10,825 bases of DNA from Anaerolineales bacterium UBA6668 (GTDB lineage: Bacteria > Chloroflexota > Anaerolineae > Anaerolineales > UBA6668): assembly GCA_002455215.1 (NCBI GenBank), contig DKKK01000185.1, positions 6,700 through 17,524 of the forward strand, given 5' to 3'. Below, piece after piece: positions 5,460-10,825 of this stretch; within the stretch, counting starts at the first letter, position 1; every line of letters begins with the position of its first letter. Under the pieces are notes generated by a model. That model was given only the letters and a program-made list of their open reading frames with translations. It was not told the DNA's origin and ran no database searches. The position numbers were made by a program, and so were the translations under genes.

Positions 5460-6197
5460 ATGCGTAACATGTGGATTATTGCGCGGCGTGAGTATGGGCA
5501 CTATTTTATTTCGCCTATTGCTTATGCAGTCGCATTTTTACTGTTTTTGATTGTTGGTATCATCTTTGGCTTAATTAAGACTCAAGCGCCTAACGCGCCC
5601 GCAGATTTACAAGGTGAGTTAGGTTCAGCGATGACCATCTTCCTGTTTATGACCCCTGCACTCACCATGCGCCTGCTTGCGGATGAACAACGTTCCGGCA
5701 CAATGGAGCTTTTACTAACGGGTCCCATCCGCGCATGGGAAATCGTGGTTGGTAAATGGCTTGGCGCTTGGCTCTTCACTTGGACACTGCTCCTGTTTCT
5801 GGCATTTGTCTATGGGTCGGTGTTGACAGCTTACGGTAACCCGGACTATGGTGTACTTACAACTTCCTTTATCGGTCTGGGGATGGTACTTGGGGCGTTG
5901 CTAGCACTGGGCATTATCGGCTCCGCTGTCACGTCCAATTTAGTGGGTGCTATGATTATTGGGCTAACCATTAACTTGTTCTTGTGGATGTTTGGCTTTG
6001 CTATGGAAGCCGTTGCCGGCTGGTTTTCCACTATAGATTGGGTACAAAAATTTTCACAATATATGAATTTCACTTCACACTTAGAAAATTTCCAAAGTGG
6101 CGTATTCGCCTCGATCGACTTTGCCTTTTATGTATCCATCATTGCTGTTAGTTTATACCTAACCACCCGTTTGGTAGAAAGTCGGAGGTGGCGATAA
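5460..6197 (+). CDS. ABC-2-type permease (GldF-like)
   Basis: This 245-residue membrane subunit has six predicted helices at about 19-39, 55-71, 104-124, 135-155, 161-181 and 220-237. The conserved cytoplasmic stretch between helices 2 and 3, MRLLADEQRSGTMELLLTGP (70-89), is typical of GldF/NosY-like ABC-2 permeases and is where the ATPase couples. AAGAGG (5448-5453) gives a good Shine-Dalgarno six bases before ATG. The stop overlaps the next start as TAATG, so translation is probably coupled to the GldG-like gene. Length is normal for the family, with no sign of damage. Confidence 0.93.
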   Translation: MRNMWIIARREYGHYFISPIAYAVAFLLFLIVGIIFGLIKTQAPNAPADLQGELGSAMTIFLFMTPALTMRLLADEQRSGTMELLLTGPIRAWEIVVGKWLGAWLFTWTLLLFLAFVYGSVLTAYGNPDYGVLTTSFIGLGMVLGALLALGIIGSAVTSNLVGAMIIGLTINLFLWMFGFAMEAVAGWFSTIDWVQKFSQYMNFTSHLENFQSGVFASIDFAFYVSIIAVSLYLTTRLVESRRWR

Positions 6198-7762
6198 TGC
6201 GTATTAAGACTCAAACTCTCGTGTTGATTTTGTTGGTGCTCGGTGTGGTATCTTTATTGGTTGCCGCCGGGAGCGCTTTTGTAACCTTTGGCTTTGACAA
6301 CGTGGTAAAAGTGGCACTGGCGCTTGGTGTGACTTTACTCGGCTTGGCAGGTTATTTTGGTTTGTCAAACCTGCGTAGTGCCGCAAGCGGGCGGGCTTCG
6401 CGTTATTGGCTCGAAGTCGTTTTGGTATCGCTTATTGTATTCACCATCTGCGGTGCGATTAATTACCTTTTGTTAGACAGTCGCTTTTCGTTTTCACATG
6501 ACTTTACCCGCGACAAGGTAAACACCTTGAGTGATCAAACCATCGAAATGCTGGGCAAAGTCACTACACCCATCACGGTTTACGATTTCCAAGATCCAAA
6601 CAACCCTTCGGATGCCAACAGCAAATTGGTTACTCGTTACAACGATGCCAGCGATGGAAAATTTATCTACACCCCAATTAACCCGAACATTCGCCCGGAT
6701 TTGGCAGAAAAATATTCTGTGGAAGCATACGGCACGGTCATTTTGGTAATGGGTGAGCGCTTTGAAAAGCTAAATTTTGCCAACGAGCAAAATTTAAGTA
6801 ACGGCGTTTATAAACTGCTTAATCCTACCCAATACAAGCTGTACTTTGTCACGGGTCACCAAGAACGCGGTATAGATGATACTGCCCAAAATGGAATGTC
6901 GGGTATGGTAAGTGGGCTTAACAGCTTGAATTTTCAAACCGAAACGGTCAGCTTGCTCACCCAAGATGTTCCGGCTGATGCCAGCGCGTTGATCCTTGCG
7001 GGTCCACAATTGCCTTACTCTGCTGATGAAATCGCCAAGCTTGAAGCATTTCAAGCACGAGGAGGGGCAGTTTTGGCGTTCTTAGAACCAAGTTTGCTCA
7101 CACAAATTGACCCAGCAGACGACCTATTGGCACAATATTTTGCCAAAAACTGGGGCATTACTGCTCGCAACGACATTGTGGTGGACTTCCAACAAATGAT
7201 TGAGACCCCACTCTTCCCTGCCGTACAAAGCTACCCTGCCAGCCCCATTACTGCGGACTTAGACGGCTTGGTTTCCGTGTATCCAAATTCGCGCAGTTTG
7301 GCACTAACCACCGTAGGCGAGCTAGGCTTTAGCCCAGCCGCTGTGGTTGAAAGTGGCACTAGCGCCTGGGGCGAAACCGACTTCGCCACTATCGAATCGC
7401 AAGCGCCACAACCTGACGGAGAAGACGCCAACGGCCCCTTGGTATTGGGGGCACAAGCCGAAAACCCCGCTACCGGTGCTCGGGTGATTGTCTTTGGCGA
7501 CATAGACTTTTTCAGCAACTTAATGGCGCAAAACCCACAACTCTCGCTCGGTAGTCGTTTACTCTTCCAAAACTTAGTAAAATGGACGCTCGGCGATGAA
7601 GCCGGCTTGCAAATTAATCCCAATACGGCTGAGCAAACAGCTACATCCATCGTCACAGATGATCAACAACGCATGGTATGGATTTTGGGCTTGTTTGTGC
7701 CCTTGTTGGTGGTGATTGCCATGGCGATAGTTACCTTCGTCTCTCGCAGGCGCAATAGCTAG
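6197..7762 (+). CDS. GldG-like ABC transporter auxiliary protein
   Basis: The 521-residue protein begins with three hydrophobic helices (about 8-30, 36-56, 72-93). A large extracytoplasmic part follows from the signature DFTRDKVNTLSDQT (102-115), and a C-terminal helix near 493-513 ends in Arg-rich residues. This architecture fits GldG / ABC_transp_aux proteins. The outside part has the family's Rossmann-like features: YFVTGHQERG, then ALILAGPQLPYSADEI and GGAVLAFLEP. It is thought to be the surface partner of a GldA/GldF transporter. ATG 6197 is preferred over GTG 6188 because GGAGG (6184-6188) is eight bases before the ATG and would overlap the GTG. It overlaps the permease stop by one base. 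Confidence 0.92.
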   Translation: MRIKTQTLVLILLVLGVVSLLVAAGSAFVTFGFDNVVKVALALGVTLLGLAGYFGLSNLRSAASGRASRYWLEVVLVSLIVFTICGAINYLLLDSRFSFSHDFTRDKVNTLSDQTIEMLGKVTTPITVYDFQDPNNPSDANSKLVTRYNDASDGKFIYTPINPNIRPDLAEKYSVEAYGTVILVMGERFEKLNFANEQNLSNGVYKLLNPTQYKLYFVTGHQERGIDDTAQNGMSGMVSGLNSLNFQTETVSLLTQDVPADASALILAGPQLPYSADEIAKLEAFQARGGAVLAFLEPSLLTQIDPADDLLAQYFAKNWGITARNDIVVDFQQMIETPLFPAVQSYPASPITADLDGLVSVYPNSRSLALTTVGELGFSPAAVVESGTSAWGETDFATIESQAPQPDGEDANGPLVLGAQAENPATGARVIVFGDIDFFSNLMAQNPQLSLGSRLLFQNLVKWTLGDEAGLQINPNTAEQTATSIVTDDQQRMVWILGLFVPLLVVIAMAIVTFVSRRRNS

Positions 7763-7766
7763 CACT

Positions 7767-7787
7767 GCGCCAAGCTCGTCTTGGTGC
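7767..7787 (+). promoter_or_regulatory. intra-operon hairpin after the GldG-like gene
   Basis: GCGCCAAG (7767-7774) pairs with CTTGGTGC (7780-7787), with one G-U, around the loop CTCGT. It begins four bases after the GldG-like stop and fills much of the 44-base gap to the DUF4340 gene. There is no T-run, so it more likely sets RNA stability or processing than ends transcription. Confidence 0.5.
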
Positions 7788-7806
7788 GCCTTGTAGTGAA
7801 AAATCT

Positions 7807-8412
7807 ATGAAACGTTCTCATATTTATCTTCTCGTTGTTTTGGCTGGCTTGGCGCTGGCAGTTTGGTGGCTGAACAAAAACCCAGCCCAACCTGAATCAG
7901 ACGGCACACCGACAGCGGAGGCAACTTCCGCCATTCGCCCAGTCATCGCCATCACTGCTGACCAAATCACTGCCGTTAAGATTGAAAATATTCGTGACAG
8001 CCAAATTTTGGAAATCGCCAAAAATGCCGATGGTACATGGTCTATTCACAAGCCGGTACAAGATGCGGCAGAAGCAACCCAAGTGGAATTAATCCTTGCC
8101 AATTTAGTCGGGATGCAATCGTATCAGACTATATCGAATGCGGTTGATTTGGATATCTTTGGCTTAATCAACCCTTCCGCCCTGATTAGCATTACGCTAC
8201 AGGATGGGACAAAACACCAAATCTTGCTTGGCAAGAATGTGCCCACGGGTGAGAACTTCTACGCACAATTGGTAGGTTCTCCGGATGTGCTGATTGTGAA
8301 TGCCGCACTCGTGCAATCGCTCTTTACAGCAGTTGCCACCCCTCCCGTAGCTGTACCCACCGCCACAGCCACCGTAGAAGCAGGTCCGGTATTGCCCAGC
8401 GCTACTCCTTAG
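7807..8412 (+). CDS. DUF4340-type membrane-anchored protein
   Basis: This 201-residue protein has one N-terminal signal anchor (about 7-22, LVVLAGLALAVWWL). A Pro/Glu/Thr-rich spacer and a DUF4340-like region follow: ITADQITAVKI, DGTWSIHKP, a helix with LANLVGMQSYQTI, DIFGLINPSALISITLQDG, HQILLGKNVPTGENFYAQL, and DVLIVNAALVQSLF. It ends in a low-complexity Pro/Thr/Ala tail. DUF4340 proteins are regularly encoded beside GldG-like proteins and probably form part of the outward-facing assembly, but their biochemical role is unknown. It closes the operon, 44 bases after the GldG-like gene and 26 bases before a strong terminator. No clear Shine-Dalgarno is visible; AGTGAAAAATCT precedes the ATG. 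Confidence 0.85.
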   Translation: MKRSHIYLLVVLAGLALAVWWLNKNPAQPESDGTPTAEATSAIRPVIAITADQITAVKIENIRDSQILEIAKNADGTWSIHKPVQDAAEATQVELILANLVGMQSYQTISNAVDLDIFGLINPSALISITLQDGTKHQILLGKNVPTGENFYAQLVGSPDVLIVNAALVQSLFTAVATPPVAVPTATATVEAGPVLPSATP

Positions 8413-8438
8413 CCCAATCAGCAACTCACCGTTGTAGA

Positions 8439-8481
8439 AAAGCAGTCCATTTGGAAAACCAAATGGACTGCTTTGTTTTTT
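8439..8481 (+). terminator. strong intrinsic terminator of the ABC operon
   Basis: The arms 8439-8454 (AAAGCAGTCCATTTGG) and 8459-8474 form a perfect 16-bp stem with an AAAA loop, followed by G and six T (8476-8481). It starts 26 bases after the DUF4340 stop. It also shows that the cyclase reading frame cannot really begin at the in-frame ATG at 8473, which lies inside the terminator. Confidence 0.9.
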
Positions 8482-8501
8482 GCAAATATACTCAGTCAAG
8501 C

Positions 8502-8513
8502 TATATTCGACAC
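8502..8513 (-). promoter_or_regulatory. GTGYYGAATATA motif, copy 4
   Basis: The minus strand reads GTGTCGAATATA. On the plus strand CTATATTCGACAC matches CTATATTCGGCAC (128-140) at 12 of 13 bases. It lies 148 bases before the cyclase start codon and upstream of its predicted promoter. Confidence 0.35.
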
Positions 8514-8587
8514 AAATATAAATAACGCACATTTCCTCCGTTATGGGGAAACCCTATTTCCAAGTATGCCAAATGGATTGCCCGTGC

Positions 8588-8616
8588 TTGCGCCAACCGT
8601 GTTTCTGCACTATAGT
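8588..8616 (+). promoter_or_regulatory. promoter TTGCGC-17-TATAGT for the cyclase gene
   Basis: TTGCGC (8588-8593) and TATAGT (8611-8616) are 17 bp apart. Transcription would begin near 8623 and leave a leader of about 39 bases before ATG 8662. This follows the operon terminator, consistent with a separate transcription unit. Confidence 0.5.
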
Positions 8617-8661
8617 CAAAGTGTAAATCATCATTTTTTTCAACCCCCCGGTGCAATTTAT

Positions 8662-10311
8662 ATGAAACTCTTAGCTTCTGCCAAATGGTATGACCTAACA
8701 CAATCTCTTTCCATTTTTAGCCCGCCTGCGCCCAACGAAAAAGCGCTCGAAGTGCATTTTTTCAAACGCTTAACCGGCGCTTACGGGGGCGGGGCAGGCG
8801 CCAATGGGCAGATTATCGAATGGTCCAACAACACAGGCACTCACTTGGTTGGTGAGCGAGCCTTTCACTCCGGCGCACGTGCCATTGCCGATATCCCCTT
8901 CCATGAGTTAAGCGGTCCCGGCGTAATTGTTGACCTTTCGGATGCACTGTCGGATTACGGGTTTTACACCCCCGAAATGATTACCAGCCGTGTAGAAGTA
9001 CGTACCGGAGATATTTTGGTCATCAACACCGGCTATCACAAATATGTGTGGGACCAGCCAGATGTTTACAATGACCATGCGCAAGGTGGCGTAGAAAATA
9101 AAGAGTTTGGCTACTGGGTGCGTCACCCCGGACCTTCGCCCGAATTTTTTGAATGGGCAATAAATATGAAATTGAAGGCGATTGCGGTGGACTGTGGTAG
9201 CGCCGAGCACCCCATGAACACCAACATTCGCTATTTGCATGCCCGCGAGTTTGACAAAGCCGCCGCCAAACTGAAAGCCGAAAGTGGCAAAACATGGGAA
9301 GAACTGTTCCCGCCCGAATGGTATTACGAACTGACACATGTACACATGCCCGCCGCCCATTTGGTTTTGGCAGAAGGCTTGGGTGGGCAAATCGACGAGC
9401 TAAAAAATCAACGCGCGTGGATTCTGTTGGGTGCGATACCGTTTATGGAAACGGATAGCGCTTGGATGCGTGCCTGCGCTCTGCAAGCACCGGATGGCAT
9501 GACTCAAGACGCCTTTGACAGCGCCCTACAAAACAACCCAGCCATGGATCTGACCCTGCCCTTTAGCGTGCAAACCCCGCAATGGGCAAATTACGAACCG
9601 CTCACTGTCACCTACACCAAGCGGGTAGGTGGGCAATATTTTGGCATGGGACGCAACAACGCCCATTGCCGAGCCAGCTTCCACCTTGCCACCCACATGG
9701 ACGGGGAACGCCACTTCTGGAGCGCCGGGCGCACCATTGGACAAACACCTTTTGAGTTTTGGCACGGCGAAGGGGTGATTGTAGATATTTCGGATACTGT
9801 CAGTAATTCCAGCGTGTACACCCCACAAATGTTGATGGAACGAGCAGAGATCCGCCAAGGCGATATTTTGCTCATTAAGACGGGCTGGCACCGCTATGGC
9901 TGGAATAGCCCCGAAAGTGACGAATTTCGCTACATGATTAAGCATCCTGGACCTAGCCCCGACTTTGCCGACTGGTGTGTGCAAATGGATATCCGCTGGT
10001 TAGGCATTGATTGTGTTGCAATGGAACACCCCATGAACACCATCCAACGCAACTGGCATCCGAAAACGTTCGCAGAAGCCAACGCTAAATTAGTTGAACA
10101 GTTTGGGGCTGATTGGGACACCATCTTCCCGCTTGACAAATATTATCAAGATATGCACCTAAACCTGTTCCCCAAACGCATCATCCACGCCGAAAATTTG
10201 GGTAAAGAAATTGCCAACGCCAGCAGTGGACGCTACTACATTGCGGCACTAATTCCAAAAGGGATGGAATTGGAAACTTGCTGGGGGCGTTTCTTAGCTT
10301 GGAAGTCATAA
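8662..10311 (+). CDS. tandem two-domain cyclase / kynurenine formamidase-like protein
   Basis: The 549-residue protein contains two copies of the cyclase fold (kynurenine formamidase/isatin hydrolase relatives; metal-dependent amide or ester hydrolases). Domain 1 spans about 8-275 and domain 2 about 295-549. Domain 2 has His341, His345, Asp347 and His351 in HLATHMDGERHF, plus His499 and Glu511. These spacings match the metal and catalytic residues of bacterial KynB. In domain 1 the same places are Asn57, His61, Val63 and Ala67, with His226 and Glu238 kept, so its metal site looks broken. Both share GVIVD(L/I)SD, (R/K)HPGPSP and EHPMNT. No signal peptide is seen, so it is probably cytoplasmic; substrate unknown. 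ATG 8662 is chosen because it follows the promoter and fits the domain start. The upstream in-frame extension is AT-rich and runs into the terminator. No strong Shine-Dalgarno is visible. Confidence 0.88.
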   Translation: MKLLASAKWYDLTQSLSIFSPPAPNEKALEVHFFKRLTGAYGGGAGANGQIIEWSNNTGTHLVGERAFHSGARAIADIPFHELSGPGVIVDLSDALSDYGFYTPEMITSRVEVRTGDILVINTGYHKYVWDQPDVYNDHAQGGVENKEFGYWVRHPGPSPEFFEWAINMKLKAIAVDCGSAEHPMNTNIRYLHAREFDKAAAKLKAESGKTWEELFPPEWYYELTHVHMPAAHLVLAEGLGGQIDELKNQRAWILLGAIPFMETDSAWMRACALQAPDGMTQDAFDSALQNNPAMDLTLPFSVQTPQWANYEPLTVTYTKRVGGQYFGMGRNNAHCRASFHLATHMDGERHFWSAGRTIGQTPFEFWHGEGVIVDISDTVSNSSVYTPQMLMERAEIRQGDILLIKTGWHRYGWNSPESDEFRYMIKHPGPSPDFADWCVQMDIRWLGIDCVAMEHPMNTIQRNWHPKTFAEANAKLVEQFGADWDTIFPLDKYYQDMHLNLFPKRIIHAENLGKEIANASSGRYYIAALIPKGMELETCWGRFLAWKS

Positions 10312-10333
10312 GCTCAGTCAGTATCGGGGATAG

Positions 10334-10825
10334 CTAAGGGGTTGGGGAAGGCGCAAGGGGGGTGGTTTCTGTACTGACGGGCAATGGTGTAGCAGTGGGC
10401 AGTACCACTTGTTTGGGAACATCCCAACAAGAGCGGTTGATTCTCTGCCACAGATTGGCAAAGCGGGCAGTCGGTAGAGCTACTGTCACATCCCAGTCGG
10501 CGGCGCTGGTAAAGGTACGTGCAGAAAACGGCTCATTGTTTACGTCATCAAAACTCCACGTCACGGTATTTGCCTGTTGCACAACCGAACCGGTGTAATC
10601 GGCAAATTTGCCTTCGGGATTATAACGCAAATTCAGTACCCGCCCCTGTGCCGGGGTGCGATTCACATAGCGATAGCCACCAATTGTGATTTCCACCGCT
10701 TCGTAGGTCCAAATAAAACGCCCTTCGTGTGGGGCTGTCACTGTCACACGGAGCACATTGCCACCCGCCGCGCCAAAAATCCGCTCGACTGTGGCAATAT
10801 CCATATTGGCTGGCATGCCGTTTTT
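10334..10825 (-). CDS. hypothetical protein with Pro/Thr-rich tail (5' end outside window)
   Basis: The minus-strand frame is open from the right edge to TAG at 10334-10336, giving 163 visible residues. Met at 10816 is in frame but the coding may begin further right. The visible part is polar and beta-rich (NVLRVTVTAPHEGRFIWTY, then GYRYVNRTPAQGRVLNLRY), has one Cys in RINRSCWDVP, and ends in a Pro/Thr/Ser-rich tail (PTATPLPVSTETTP). I recognise no family. The composition suggests an exported or surface protein; the low-complexity tail resembles that of the DUF4340 protein. It converges on the cyclase gene with only 22 bp between stops and no obvious terminator hairpin, so the 3' ends of the two mRNAs may overlap. 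Confidence 0.65.
   Translation of the reverse strand, partial: KNGMPANMDIATVERIFGAAGGNVLRVTVTAPHEGRFIWTYEAVEITIGGYRYVNRTPAQGRVLNLRYNPEGKFADYTGSVVQQANTVTWSFDDVNNEPFSARTFTSAADWDVTVALPTARFANLWQRINRSCWDVPKQVVLPTATPLPVSTETTPLAPSPTP

Noticed and set aside
6188..6196. GTG start for the GldG-like protein three codons upstream
   Set aside because: The GGAGG at 6184-6188 would overlap this start; it is well placed for ATG 6197.
8569..8581. CCAAATGGATTGC, resembling half of the terminator stem (8459-8471)
   Set aside because: 12 of 13 bases match, but there is no second arm and no T-run here; probably chance.
8473..8661. N-terminal extension of the cyclase frame
   Set aside because: It begins inside the intrinsic terminator and crosses a predicted promoter; the domain starts just after ATG 8662.

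Overview
The window looks like a stretch of chromosome from a Chloroflexota bacterium, probably Anaerolineae-like. This is inferred from protein style: an LCP protein with a Pro/Thr linker, a GT39-type membrane protein with a C-terminal beta-rich domain, a GldA/GldF/GldG-like ABC operon with a DUF4340 protein, and Pro/Thr-rich tails on exported proteins. No rRNA or other phylogenetic marker is present, so the assignment is tentative. No CRISPR array, tRNA, insertion sequence or integrase was seen.

Layout. Bases 1-112 may hold the last 36 codons of an upstream gene. Bases 113-447 are non-coding and carry a 14-bp hairpin flanked by a 12-bp inverted motif, ending in a TATAAT box so close to the next ATG that the mRNA is probably leaderless. 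Bases 448-3731 hold an LCP-family cell-envelope protein and, 17 bp later, a polytopic GT39-like glycosyltransferase. Both families use polyprenyl-linked substrates, so the pair is probably an envelope-glycan unit. A long hairpin with a GTAA loop follows.

Bases 3732-4451 are a 720-bp AT-rich intergenic region and the least explained part of the window. It contains a possible structured RNA of about 140 nt (9-bp closing stem followed by eight T), a near-consensus promoter, several mutually exclusive hairpins, and two tandem nested inverted-repeat elements just before the next operon.

Bases 4452-8412 hold a four-gene operon: ABC ATPase, ABC permease, GldG-like auxiliary protein and DUF4340 membrane-anchored protein. 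It ends in a perfect 16-bp intrinsic terminator at 8439-8481. Together the products look like an ABC-2-type exporter with two surface-exposed auxiliary subunits. A separate promoter then drives a 549-residue protein made of two cyclase/kynurenine-formamidase-like domains, in which only the second domain keeps the full metal-binding set. A convergent gene for a secreted or surface protein runs in from the right edge.

The main leads are: (a) the two-domain cyclase with one apparently dead domain; (b) the structured intergenic region 3931-4440; and (c) a 12-base motif, GTGYYGAATATA, found in the non-coding DNA ahead of three transcription units.
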